A DNA stretch of 30,281 nt, taken from positions 1 to 30,281 of IMG/VR virus record IMGVR_UViG_3300045135_000404. One strand, 5' to 3'. A model generated the notes under the pieces. It was not told the origin of the DNA, did no database searches, and saw nothing but the letters and a program-made list of their open reading frames with translations. Source of the DNA: a virus. The translations under genes and the position numbers were made by a program. Position 1 is the first letter of the stretch. Each line of letters opens with the position of its first letter. Shown in pieces: positions 8,515-17,172 of the stretch.

Positions 8515-9065
8515 GTCGTGATCTTACGACGGCAGTCGAAAACATTGTAGATTCGGCTGAAGTTCAGCCGTTTTTGCTTTTTGAAGGTTCATTTGCTTCA
8601 GGCTATGTGCGGGCATGGTCTGGGTATGGTGACTTGTCTTGGGATAGCAAGACTTGGACAGGCACTGGTACGCTTCTTGGCATCACGAACATTCAAGAAA
8701 CCTCTGATGGCTCTGCTCAGGGCATCACGGCAACCTTATCTGGTGTGCCATCGGCATTGGTGAGCCTTGCATTGTCTGATGTTAGGCAGGGCGCCTCTGG
8801 CAAGGTCTGGATGGGCTTCCTTGATAGCGGTGTTGTAAGCGACCCAGTGTTGTTGTTTGAGGGCCGCTTAGATGTGCCTTCAATTCAAGAAGAAGGGGAA
8901 ACATCGTCAATCAGTATCAGTTATGAGTCTCGATTGATTGACCTTGAGCGACCAAGGCAGACACTTTACACAAACGAAGAACAGCAAGCCTTATATGCTG
9001 GTGATTTAGGTTGTGAATTTGTCCCTTCACTTCAAGACATTACTCTTGATTGGGGCAAGAAATGA
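8511..9065 (+). CDS. Tail hub protein (DUF2163-like)
   Basis: 184 residues. The order tape measure, distal tail protein, this gene, peptidase-like gene, large tip protein is that of gene transfer agents, where this slot is the DUF2163 hub. The sequence is beta-rich (VRAWSGYGDLSWDSKTWTGTG near 37-57, ISYESRLIDLERPRQTLYT near 145-163). The last motif, with RPR followed by TNEEQQ, is frequent in this family. The ATG at 8511 follows GGAGG at 8502-8506 and overlaps the preceding stop; an in-frame TTG at 8496 is less likely. Confidence 0.68.
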   Translation: MSRDLTTAVENIVDSAEVQPFLLFEGSFASGYVRAWSGYGDLSWDSKTWTGTGTLLGITNIQETSDGSAQGITATLSGVPSALVSLALSDVRQGASGKVWMGFLDSGVVSDPVLLFEGRLDVPSIQEEGETSSISISYESRLIDLERPRQTLYTNEEQQALYAGDLGCEFVPSLQDITLDWGKK

Positions 9066-9451
9066 GAAAAGAAGGCTGGGAGTCTGCGCTTAACAAGCAT
9101 TTGGAGACTATTGGGCCTTTTGAGTGGGGCACAAACGATTGCTGCATGTTTGCTGTTGGCTGCGTAGAGGCCATCACAGGCGTTGATTACGGCAAGCCAT
9201 ACCGAGGCTACAAAACCAAGATTGGGGCCGCTAGACGGCTTTCTGATGGTGGTGGCGTGGAAGGCATCGCAACTGAATGTCTTGGCAAACCAAAAGAGCC
9301 AGTGAAGGCAAAGCGCGGCGATGTAGTGATGTTTGATTGCGGCGATGGAAACGCGCTGGGAGTCTGCTTAGGCGTTAAAATTGCGGCAGTAAGTGAATCT
9401 GGTTTGATGTTCGTTTCAATGAACAAAGCCATCAAAGCATGGAGCGTTTGA
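9062..9451 (+). CDS. DUF6950-like tail-tip protein with NlpC/P60-like cysteine
   Basis: 129 residues. The segment FEWGTNDCCMFAVGCVEAITG (split near residues 20-40) matches the start of a papain-like NlpC/P60 fold, where the Cys after Asp is the nucleophile (C27 or C28). The KRGDVVMFDCGDGNALGVCLG stretch near 85-105 forms the following strands. The usual catalytic His is not evident, so it may bind or process peptidoglycan weakly or be structural. It occupies the peptidase slot of the tail-tip module. ATG 9062 overlaps the previous stop as ATGA; an upstream TTG at 9050 is less likely. Confidence 0.65.
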   Translation: MRKEGWESALNKHLETIGPFEWGTNDCCMFAVGCVEAITGVDYGKPYRGYKTKIGAARRLSDGGGVEGIATECLGKPKEPVKAKRGDVVMFDCGDGNALGVCLGVKIAAVSESGLMFVSMNKAIKAWSV

Positions 9452-9452
9452 T

Positions 9453-12400
9453 ATGCCTCAAGTAGCAGCAGGTGCAGCAGTAGGTGCTGGTGTTTCAACT
9501 GGTGTAGCTGTTGCAACAGGAACAATTGCGGCATCTGCGGCGGCTGCATATTTTGCTCAAACATTTGTAACAACTCTTGTTCTTGGTGCTATATCTCAAG
9601 CACTTGCAGAAGAACCAGAACAAGCATCGCTACAAGGTCAAACTGTAACAAGTAGAAATCCTGTTGCGCCACACAATGTTGTTTATGGCCGTACTCGTGT
9701 TGGCGGAAATGTTGTTTACATGGCTGTGTCAGATAAAACAGTCACCAAGACAAAACAGGAATGGATTGGCGGCGAGGATGGTGAATACGTTACAGCCTCT
9801 TACGATGCTTCAGTAGCAAACGCATATCTTCATATTGTCATTGCAATTGCTGGGCATGAGATTGATGCTGTTGAACAAACATTTGCTAATGAAGAAGCAC
9901 TGACGTTTGATGGGAATGGCTTTACAACATCTGATTCAACATATGGCAACAAAATCCGCTATCAAGTGTCATATGGAGATCATACGACGCAGCCATTTCC
10001 AGATTTAGTTACAGAAACATCTGATTTAGGTGATTCTGCATGGACAAATAGCCATCTTGTTCGTGGTTCTGCATTGGCATACATTCGGCTTGAATACGAT
10101 GTAGACAAGTTCCCAAATGGTGTTCCAAACTTCTCGTTTAAGGTTCGAGGCAAGAAGGTTTATGACCCGCGCACATCAAGCACAGCATGGAGTGCAAATT
10201 CTGCACTTTGCTTGAATGACTACCTGACAAGCACACGCTACGGTCTTGGATGCGTTTACGCTGATGAAATTGATTCATCTGCTTTGGTTGCCGCAGCAAA
10301 CGTCTGTGATGAAGATGTTGCTTTGGATGCTGGTGGCACTGAAAACCGTTATGAGTGTCACGGCGTCTTTTCTACTGGAAATACGCCATCTGACATTATC
10401 AATAGGCTTCTTTCTTCAATGGCTGGCAAGGCTGTATGGAGTCAAGGTAAGTGGAAAATCATTCCTGGTGTGTATTACACGCCTGAAATTACGTTCACTG
10501 AAGATGATTTGCGCGCAGGAATGCGTGTTCAAACTCTTGTTAGCCGCCGTGAAAGTTTTAATGCAGTCAAAGGTAAATTCTCATCTTCTGATGACAATTA
10601 TGTTCTTTCCAGTTTCCCGCAGGTTGTTAGTAGTGCTGCGGTAACTGAAGATGGCGAAGAAGTCTTTAAGTCAATTGAACTGCCGTTTACAACTTCTGCA
10701 AGCATGGCGCAGAGGTTAGCTAAGATTGAGCTTCTGAAGGCACGACAGCAAATAACTCTAACTTTATCGCTGAAACTTCAAGGACTAAAGGCTGCTGTTG
10801 GTGATATTGTCAATGTCACAAACACAAGACTAGGTTGGTCTGCCAAAAAGTTTGAGGTTGTCGGACTGAATATGGTCTTGGGTGAAACGCCTGGTGTTGA
10901 CCTTGATTTGCGTGAAATCAGCACAGATGTGTTTGATTGGTCTACGTCTGAAGAACAGGCATATGACCCAGCGCCGAACACTAACCTTCCAAACGCCTTC
11001 AGTGTTGATGCTCCAACAGAATTAACATTGGTTGCAAATAATGTTTTGTCTCCTGATGGCACGGCACAATCTGGTTTGTTTGTGACTTGGACAACAGTTG
11101 ATAACGCATTTGTTGAGCAATACGAAGTTCAATATATTCGCGGCGCATCAAACTTTGATTGGGGTTCAATCGTTGATTCTCCAACAACATCAAACGATTT
11201 TGGCTCAATCTCTACGAGTGCTGATAGCTCTGCCGATTATGGTTCTGTGGCTGATGCTACTGCCGCAAGCGAGATTGAATATAACGCCGTTTTTGTAACG
11301 ACACCATATTTCAACATTGTTCCAGCAATTGCTGGTGCTGAGTATGCGGTTCGAGTTCGTGCAATATCTGCGCTTGGTGTTCGGTCTGCTTGGATTACTT
11401 CAAACCAAATTACCTATGGAGACAGAGATGCGCCTGATGCGCCATCTGCTGTTGTTGCATATGGTGGTTATCGTCAGATTACCGTAAGCTGGATTAACAC
11501 CACTGTCTCTGACTTTGATTACGTTGAAGTCTGGCGCAACAACACAAACACGACTTCAGGCGCTACCAGGGTTGCTGTTTTGCGTGGGAGCATGTTTGTT
11601 GATGCGCCATTGGCCATTAACGTGACTCGTTATTATTTCTTGAGGTCTGTTGACCGCACAGGAAATATTTCTGGCTTTACCGCTGGTGTGAGTGCCACAA
11701 CCGAGTTTGTTGATTCTGATTCGTTTAGCCAAGAGGTTCTTAACCTGTTTGCTGAAGCAGGTGCTTACGGTATTGAGCCTGTCGCTACCTTGCCTGAGAC
11801 TGGAGACTTTGACGGCCAGATTAAATACGACACCACAAACAACAAGTTGTGGCGTTGGGATGGCACGGCCGAGGAATGGACTGACGACATTTTCAGCATT
11901 GAGTCTGGCTCAGTTGATGAAGCATCGTTTGCAAGCGGCATTGAGCCTGTCAAGATAGTTTCTGAGCTACCAAACCCATCTGGCTACACAGGTGCCAAGG
12001 TTGTATTCCTGACGACCGATAACAAGTTGTACCGCTATGATGGCTCTGCATGGGTCACAGGCGTCTCTGCTGGCGATATTGATGGCACATTGGGTGCTGA
12101 CAACTTCAGCCAGGATTTGCGCCCTGTGGAGCGTGTGAGCGCCCTTCCTGCGTCTGGCAACTTCCAAGGCCGTGTTGTTGTATTAACAACCGACAACAAG
12201 CTGTATCGTTATACGGGTACGGGGTGGACTGCTGCTGTTCCTTCAACGGATATTAGCGGTACGTTAACCGCAGCCCAAATTGCTTCTGTAACGGCTGCTC
12301 AAGTTACTGGTCAACTTACTAACGCTCAGATTGAAGAAGTTGCTGCTGCAAAGTTGACTGGTTCAATAACTGAAACGCAAATCAGCGATGGGGCAATTTC

Positions 12401-13361
12401 AACAAACAAGTTGGCTGCAAATAGCGTGTCAACCGCTAAATTAGCGGCAGGGTCTGTAACTGCTGATGTGCTGGCTGCAAACTCTGTGACTTCTGCCAAG
12501 ATTGAATCTGGTGCAATTACAACCGCTAAACTTGCGGCAGGTTCTGTGACGGCAGATGAATTAGCAGCAAATTCTGTTACTGCATCTAAAGTATTGGCTG
12601 GTGAAATTGGTACTGATGCCTTAGCTGCAAATGCAATAACCGCTGGCAAGATTGCTGCTGGCGCAATTGAGGCTGATGCACTTGCGGCAAATGCTGTTAC
12701 TGCTGGGAAAATTGCCGCTGGAGCAATTTCAACATCTGCATTATTTGTTGATGGAGTTATTGAAAGCGCTAAGATCAAAGCAGGAGATATTCAAGGCGAT
12801 AGGATTGCGGCAAACACTATCACTGGTGGTTTGATTGCTGCAAGCGGGATTATTACTAGCGCAGCACAGATTGACGATGCTGTAATCACAAACGCAAAGA
12901 TTGAAAACGCTGCTGTTGATACTCTAAAAATTGCTGGTAACGCTGTTACTGTTCCAAGTTATGAAAAATTAACATCAGATTTTACAATAACAAACTACAC
13001 ATCATCAGGTAATAAGGACACGATATTTGAAATCACAGCAAATACAGATGGCGAACCAGTATATGTTTTGTGTGATATTGCAGGATATTTATACGATACA
13101 GTTGCAATTTTTCCAACAATTAATTTTTATTTACAAATAAATGGAACAACTGTGATTTCTGCAACTCAATATAAACAGTACACTGAAAGACGCGTCATAT
13201 CTACTATTTACGAAACACCACCAACTGGAAATTTTACAATTTCACTGCTTGCTTCAAAAAATACATCAATATCTGGTTATGCAAAAGTTCTTTGTGAGAC
13301 AAGCACTATTCTCTTGGGGAATGGTGGAAGTTCACTAATTAGCATTGGAACAAAAAGATGA
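9453..13361 (+). CDS. Tail tip / host specificity protein (J-like)
   Basis: 1302 residues. Forms the central tail tip that contacts the receptor. Order: an Ala/Gly-rich hydrophobic N-terminus (about 3-50) that may insert into membrane; VAPHNVVYGRTRVGGNVVY, typical of J-like proteins; a hub region to about 510; two fibronectin III-like domains (about 518-650 and 660-750); three repeats of a LTTDNKLYRYDG-type unit (about 772-815, 828-870, 888-930); a run of LAANSVT/AGAI-type short repeats (about 935-1130), likely a trimeric stalk; and a C-terminal head of about 130 residues. That head is encoded by markedly AT-rich DNA (13 G/C of 60 at 13081-13140) and is probably the exchangeable receptor-binding domain. 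Confidence 0.85.
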   Translation: MPQVAAGAAVGAGVSTGVAVATGTIAASAAAAYFAQTFVTTLVLGAISQALAEEPEQASLQGQTVTSRNPVAPHNVVYGRTRVGGNVVYMAVSDKTVTKTKQEWIGGEDGEYVTASYDASVANAYLHIVIAIAGHEIDAVEQTFANEEALTFDGNGFTTSDSTYGNKIRYQVSYGDHTTQPFPDLVTETSDLGDSAWTNSHLVRGSALAYIRLEYDVDKFPNGVPNFSFKVRGKKVYDPRTSSTAWSANSALCLNDYLTSTRYGLGCVYADEIDSSALVAAANVCDEDVALDAGGTENRYECHGVFSTGNTPSDIINRLLSSMAGKAVWSQGKWKIIPGVYYTPEITFTEDDLRAGMRVQTLVSRRESFNAVKGKFSSSDDNYVLSSFPQVVSSAAVTEDGEEVFKSIELPFTTSASMAQRLAKIELLKARQQITLTLSLKLQGLKAAVGDIVNVTNTRLGWSAKKFEVVGLNMVLGETPGVDLDLREISTDVFDWSTSEEQAYDPAPNTNLPNAFSVDAPTELTLVANNVLSPDGTAQSGLFVTWTTVDNAFVEQYEVQYIRGASNFDWGSIVDSPTTSNDFGSISTSADSSADYGSVADATAASEIEYNAVFVTTPYFNIVPAIAGAEYAVRVRAISALGVRSAWITSNQITYGDRDAPDAPSAVVAYGGYRQITVSWINTTVSDFDYVEVWRNNTNTTSGATRVAVLRGSMFVDAPLAINVTRYYFLRSVDRTGNISGFTAGVSATTEFVDSDSFSQEVLNLFAEAGAYGIEPVATLPETGDFDGQIKYDTTNNKLWRWDGTAEEWTDDIFSIESGSVDEASFASGIEPVKIVSELPNPSGYTGAKVVFLTTDNKLYRYDGSAWVTGVSAGDIDGTLGADNFSQDLRPVERVSALPASGNFQGRVVVLTTDNKLYRYTGTGWTAAVPSTDISGTLTAAQIASVTAAQVTGQLTNAQIEEVAAAKLTGSITETQISDGAISTNKLAANSVSTAKLAAGSVTADVLAANSVTSAKIESGAITTAKLAAGSVTADELAANSVTASKVLAGEIGTDALAANAITAGKIAAGAIEADALAANAVTAGKIAAGAISTSALFVDGVIESAKIKAGDIQGDRIAANTITGGLIAASGIITSAAQIDDAVITNAKIENAAVDTLKIAGNAVTVPSYEKLTSDFTITNYTSSGNKDTIFEITANTDGEPVYVLCDIAGYLYDTVAIFPTINFYLQINGTTVISATQYKQYTERRVISTIYETPPTGNFTISLLASKNTSISGYAKVLCETSTILLGNGGSSLISIGTKR
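12240..12935 (+). repeat. Coding repeats of the tip-protein stalk
   Basis: Short degenerate repeats encode units such as LAANSVTSAKI and LAAGSVTADEL, one after another. The DNA copies differ mostly at synonymous sites, so selection keeps the protein pattern. The repeats likely form a trimeric beta or coiled stalk that carries the C-terminal receptor-binding head. Confidence 0.75.
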
Positions 13362-13717
13362 ACAAATATGCAAAAATAGACAAAGACGGGAATGTTATTT
13401 CAATAATTTCATCCAAAATTGAACAAACATCAGAAAGTATTTTTAAACTTGAAAATGAGATACCTGAAAACAATCAAAACTGTGATTCATTTAATGTTTT
13501 TTCTTGGTCATGGATAAACAAAAATGATTTAAGTTCTTATTTGTTGAGTGCTTTCTCAAAGAGAGGAAATCTTCTTGCCAATTCTGATTGGACACAACTT
13601 CCTGATGTTCCAGAAGAAACACGCCTAAAGTGGCAAGAGTACCGCCAAGCCTTGCGAGACATAACTTTGCAAGAAGGCTTCCCAGAAAATATAATTTGGC
13701 CTACTAAGCCGGAGTAA
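13358..13717 (+). CDS. Tail assembly chaperone-like protein (Phage_tail_APC type)
   Basis: 119 residues in two parts. The C-terminal half (RGNLLANSDWTQLPDVPEE, then WQEYRQALRDIT and GFPENIIWPTKPE) is the widely shared phage pattern that includes SDWTQLPD and WxxYRQALRDI, annotated as a tail assembly chaperone. The N-terminal half is unlike it and is AT-rich, matching the end of the preceding J-like gene. ATGA overlap with that gene suggests that both products are made together, consistent with the chaperone folding or attaching the J-like receptor-binding head. Confidence 0.75.
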   Translation: MNKYAKIDKDGNVISIISSKIEQTSESIFKLENEIPENNQNCDSFNVFSWSWINKNDLSSYLLSAFSKRGNLLANSDWTQLPDVPEETRLKWQEYRQALRDITLQEGFPENIIWPTKPE

Positions 13718-13719
13718 AC

Positions 13720-16182
13720 ATGACAACTGCTGTTCAACATCGCCGTGGCACGACTGCCGAACATTCAACCTTTACCGGACTTGAGGGTGAGGTAACGATT
13801 GACACCACCAAAGACACGGCTGTTATTCATGATGGCTCGTTGGCTGGTGGTTATCCGCTGGCCAAAGAAACGCTGGCAAACGTCAATCCGTCTACGCTGA
13901 GTGCGATTACAGGTGCTGCAACGGCTTCTGACGATCTTTTCTTGATGTATGACACATCTGCATTGTCAATGAAGAAAATCAGCCGTGCAGAATTGAATAA
14001 CGCGATCACGATTGAAGCATTAGACACTGTTGACATTAACGGCGGCACGATTGATGGCACGGCTATTGGCGGCACTACGCCTGCTGCTGGTGCTTTCACC
14101 ACTTTGTCAGCATCTGGCTCTGTCACCTTGTCAGGCGGCACAGCAAACGGCGTGGCCTACCTCAACGGCTCCAAAGTTCTCACCAGTGGCTCGGCGCTGA
14201 CGTTTGATGGGGCGAATTTTGCGGTAGGTAGCGCATCTGCTATTGGTGGCGGAGTGGTTTCAGCGCAAGGTGATTTGGCATCCGTAAATGGCTATGTTTT
14301 TAAGAACTCAGCCGCCAACTATGGTAATACAAACAATTTTGTCAGACTGATTAATTCTTCCAGCGCGACCGTTGGCGGGCTAACTCATCCAGCCGCTGCA
14401 AGCCTTGGTGTTTGGGGTAATGATGACATCAGATTCTTAACCACTGGAGCAGCATCCGAAAAAATGCGCCTGACCTCCACAGGTCTGGGTATTGGGACGA
14501 GTTCGCCAACAAACAAGCTGTCTGTAACAGGCAATGCCAACATCACTGGCAACACCACCCTCGGCGATGCCTCCACCGACACTGTGACGGTGAATGGGTA
14601 TATGGGGGTTGGGGGTGCTGGCGCAACAAATCATGCGCTTCAGATTTCATCGTCTGCGCTTGGCGGCGCAACCCAACGAGGGATTTTTTCAGACATAACT
14701 GGAACGTCAGCAGCGACAACCATTATTGAGGGTGTTTCTGGTCGAGTCAGGACAGCAGCAGAAGTATTTACTGTGGTAGATGCTGCCGCGTTGAAGGCTG
14801 AGAATGCTATTAAGGGCGCAGGCTCAACCATCACCAACCAGCACGGGCTGCGTATTTTTGACCAAAACCAAGGCACAAACAACTACGGCATCACCAGCCT
14901 AGTCTCCAGCGGCACGAACAAGTGGAACATCTACGCCAGCGGGACAGCGGCGAACTATTTTGGTGGGAATGTGGGTATTGGGACGAGTTCGCCTGCGAGT
15001 AAGCTGCATCTAAGTGGTGCTGCAACTGTTGACGCTCGAATTACGTTAACGCAAACAACGGCGGGATTAACAAGCACATTGCAGCAAGGCTCTTCTGGTC
15101 TTTCGTTGTCTGCTGCTGGCTCTCAATCTTTGCTGCTTGAGACCAATGGAGTAACAAGAGCAACCATCGACTCCTCCGGCAACCTAGGCTTGGGTGTTAC
15201 TCCTAGTGCTTGGGGAAGTGCTTATCGTGCGCTTGATTTATACGGCGCAGGATTAGCCTCAAGCACTACGGGTGGGCAGACTATTTTTGCTCAGAACGCA
15301 TACAACAACGGTTCAAACTACATTTACAAGTACACAGCAGCAGCTACGCTTTACCACCAGCTCATAGGTGAACACCGCTTCTACACCGCCCCCTCCGGCA
15401 CAGCAGGTAACGCCATTAGCTTTACACAGGCGATGACGCTGGATGCCTCTGGACGGCTTGGATTGGGCGTTACTTCGCCTACAAATAAGTTGGTTGTTTA
15501 CGATAGTGCAAACACCGCAATGGATGTACAGGATGCCTCAAGAACATTGCGACTTGGCGTTACCAGTGCTGGCTTTGGGTATGTTGCACAAGTAACAAAC
15601 CACCCTCTTGTTTTTTCCACCAACAACACAGAACGCGCCCGTATCGACTCCAGCGGTAACTTGCTGGTGGGGACGACGAGTCTTCTTGGGAAAATAACGG
15701 TGCGTGGAAGCTCTGGAATCACTGTTGGTAGCAGTTTGGACTCAGGTGCTACTGGTGACGCATACTACGGGAACATTTCTGCAACAGGGCAGTACTTGGC
15801 GCGGTGGGAATACGGTGGGTCTTTTGTTGGCTCAATTACAAGCAACGGTTCTTCCGTTGCATACAACACCACTTCAGACTATCGCCTGAAAAACACCATT
15901 GCCCCAATGACGGGTGCTCTGGCTAAGGTTGCACTGCTCAAGCCCGTCACCTACAAGTGGAACGCTGACGGTTCTGATGGTGAAGGATTCATTGCTCACG
16001 AGTTGGCTGAAGTTGTGCCGCAAGCTGTGACAGGCGAGAAAGACGCAGTGGATGCTGATGGCAACCCAGTCTATCAAGGCATCGACACCAGCTTTTTGGT
16101 CGCTACGCTCACAGCGGCTATTCAAGAACAACAAGCCATCATCGCATCACTTGAATCACGTTTGGCCGCTGCTGGCCTATAA
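13720..16182 (+). CDS. Tail fibre with C-terminal S74 chaperone domain
   Basis: 820 residues. The N-terminus (VQHRRGTTAEHSTFTGL, GEVTIDTTKDTAVIHDG, GGYPLA) is the common phage fibre or spike attachment module. The middle holds repeated units such as GIGTSSPTNKL (from about residues 257, 424, 586) and RIDSSGNLLVG, which form beta-rich trimeric shafts. The C-terminal 102 residues are an intramolecular chaperone (Peptidase_S74): TSDYRLKNTI with the predicted self-cleavage before S719, LKPVTYKWNADG, GFIAHELAEVVPQAV, then a coiled coil QEQQAIIASLESRLAA. After trimer folding the domain cuts itself off. Confidence 0.88.
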   Translation: MTTAVQHRRGTTAEHSTFTGLEGEVTIDTTKDTAVIHDGSLAGGYPLAKETLANVNPSTLSAITGAATASDDLFLMYDTSALSMKKISRAELNNAITIEALDTVDINGGTIDGTAIGGTTPAAGAFTTLSASGSVTLSGGTANGVAYLNGSKVLTSGSALTFDGANFAVGSASAIGGGVVSAQGDLASVNGYVFKNSAANYGNTNNFVRLINSSSATVGGLTHPAAASLGVWGNDDIRFLTTGAASEKMRLTSTGLGIGTSSPTNKLSVTGNANITGNTTLGDASTDTVTVNGYMGVGGAGATNHALQISSSALGGATQRGIFSDITGTSAATTIIEGVSGRVRTAAEVFTVVDAAALKAENAIKGAGSTITNQHGLRIFDQNQGTNNYGITSLVSSGTNKWNIYASGTAANYFGGNVGIGTSSPASKLHLSGAATVDARITLTQTTAGLTSTLQQGSSGLSLSAAGSQSLLLETNGVTRATIDSSGNLGLGVTPSAWGSAYRALDLYGAGLASSTTGGQTIFAQNAYNNGSNYIYKYTAAATLYHQLIGEHRFYTAPSGTAGNAISFTQAMTLDASGRLGLGVTSPTNKLVVYDSANTAMDVQDASRTLRLGVTSAGFGYVAQVTNHPLVFSTNNTERARIDSSGNLLVGTTSLLGKITVRGSSGITVGSSLDSGATGDAYYGNISATGQYLARWEYGGSFVGSITSNGSSVAYNTTSDYRLKNTIAPMTGALAKVALLKPVTYKWNADGSDGEGFIAHELAEVVPQAVTGEKDAVDADGNPVYQGIDTSFLVATLTAAIQEQQAIIASLESRLAAAGL

Positions 16183-16203
16183 AACCCCCTGAAAGGAAAA
16201 ATC

Positions 16204-16506
16204 ATGACTATCGAATACAAATGGAGTGTTCTGAACACCGACCACAAACTGCCTTCTGGCTATATTTTCTGTGTGCACTGGCAATGCACAGGCGCTGATG
16301 GCGACATCACCTCTAGCGTCTACGCCACCTGTTCGTTTGAAGATGGCACCCCTGTCATTCCTTACGAGAACGTCACTGAGACTGAAGTGCTGGATTGGAT
16401 TTGGGCAAATGGCGTGGACAAAGACGCCACTGAAGCATCCATTGCTGCTCGCATTGCTGATTTGCAGAACCCCAAAGAGGCCAGCGGCTTGCCTTGGTCA
16501 AATTGA
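16204..16506 (+). CDS. Small phage protein after fibre gene (DUF7936-like)
   Basis: 100 residues. Begins IEYKWSVLNTDHKLPSGYIFCVHWQCTGADG and includes SSVYATCSFEDG. Proteins with this WSV and VHW pattern often follow fibre genes in phages. Function is unknown; a virion or fibre-associated role is only suggested by position. A GAAAGGAAAAATC ribosome binding region precedes the start. The C-terminus (ARIADLQNPKEASGLPW) resembles that of tail fibre assembly proteins. Confidence 0.65.
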   Translation: MTIEYKWSVLNTDHKLPSGYIFCVHWQCTGADGDITSSVYATCSFEDGTPVIPYENVTETEVLDWIWANGVDKDATEASIAARIADLQNPKEASGLPWSN

Positions 16507-16522
16507 CATGATTTGATAAAAT
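16494..16522 (+). promoter_or_regulatory. Candidate promoter of the lysis cassette
   Basis: TTGGTC at 16494-16499 and TAAAAT at 16517-16522 are separated by 17 bases, a normal sigma-70 spacing. The site overlaps the end of the upstream gene and precedes the first lysis-region gene by a short leader. The -10 is good and the -35 only fair. A TTGACA at 16503 has no -10 at correct spacing. Confidence 0.45.
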
Positions 16523-16544
16523 CGCCAAAACTTTGAGGTATGCC

Positions 16545-16733
16545 ATGTCTAGCGAAGTTCAATTAACAGACGCCCAAATTGATGCTATCGCTGAAAAGGC
16601 GGCTGAGAAGGCTTTTCAGAAGATTTATCAGAATGTCGGCAAGTCCGTGCTAACCAAGTTGGCATGGCTTGCTGGCGCTGCTGTCATCGGTCTATTCATG
16701 TGGCTTGGCGGCCATAACAACCTGCCAAAATGA
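16545..16733 (+). CDS. Small single-helix membrane protein of the lysis region
   Basis: 62 residues: an acidic/basic N-terminal amphipathic part (LTDAQIDAIAEKAAEKAFQKIY) and one C-terminal membrane helix (KLAWLAGAAVIGLFMWLGG). The ATG at 16545 follows GAGG at 16535-16538; an in-frame TTG at 16533 overlaps that site. First gene after a candidate promoter and ahead of the holin, so a lysis-related role (pinholin, antiholin or Rz-like) is possible, but no family is recognised. Confidence 0.7.
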   Translation: MSSEVQLTDAQIDAIAEKAAEKAFQKIYQNVGKSVLTKLAWLAGAAVIGLFMWLGGHNNLPK

Positions 16734-16734
16734 T

Positions 16735-17172
16735 ATGCTGGCAGAAGTCGCGGCGGCGAACGCTGCTTTCGCTGTAATCAAGACTGCGCTATCCAACGGC
16801 GCAGAGATTCATGCTGTTGGCAAGCAACTTACAGACTTCTTTGACGCCAAGGCTCAGATTGAGCGCAAGGCACAAGACAAAGGCAAAGGCACAGAAGATT
16901 TCTTTGCCCGCGAGCAACTCAGGCAGCAAGAAGAAGAATTCCTCCAAGCATTGATCTACCAAGGTCGCCCAGGTCTTGTTGAAGAATGGTGGCAATATCA
17001 GGCCCAACGAAAAAAAGAGCGTGATGCCGAAGAACGGGCCATCAAGGAAAAAGTAAGGAAGCGCAGGGAGACCATCTATAACTGGTTCATGGGAATCTTG
17101 GTTGCCTTGGCTGGCGTGACTGGCATCGGCCTGATTGCTTTGGTCGCCTACATTATCTTGAGGAACAAGTGA
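16735..17172 (+). CDS. Conserved phage membrane protein upstream of holin
   Basis: 145 residues. The first 115 are helical, charged and likely coiled coil (AAANAAFAVIKTALSNGAEI, REQLRQQEEEFLQALIYQGRPGLVEEWW). A membrane helix follows near the end (WFMGILVALAGVTGIGLIALVAYIIL, about residues 115-141), with a short basic tail. Such proteins are common in phage lysis regions; their function is unknown to me. The ATG at 16735 begins one base after the previous stop. It overlaps the holin start, so the cassette is translationally coupled. Confidence 0.7.
   Translation: MLAEVAAANAAFAVIKTALSNGAEIHAVGKQLTDFFDAKAQIERKAQDKGKGTEDFFAREQLRQQEEEFLQALIYQGRPGLVEEWWQYQAQRKKERDAEERAIKEKVRKRRETIYNWFMGILVALAGVTGIGLIALVAYIILRNK

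Noticed and set aside
12326-12778. 150-codon minus-strand frame with repeated Ala-rich product
   Set aside because: It is the antisense reading of the J-like stalk repeats, with no independent start signal.
12240-12935. Regular repeats that could suggest a CRISPR array
   Set aside because: Repeat units are in-frame codons, degenerate at synonymous sites, without unique spacers.
13720-16182. Fibre N-terminus recalls tropism determinants of diversity-generating retroelements
   Set aside because: No reverse transcriptase, template repeat or adenine-biased variable region is found in the window.
16503-16508. TTGACA as a consensus -35 box
   Set aside because: No -10 element lies 16-18 bases downstream; the upstream TTGGTC pairs with TAAAAT better.
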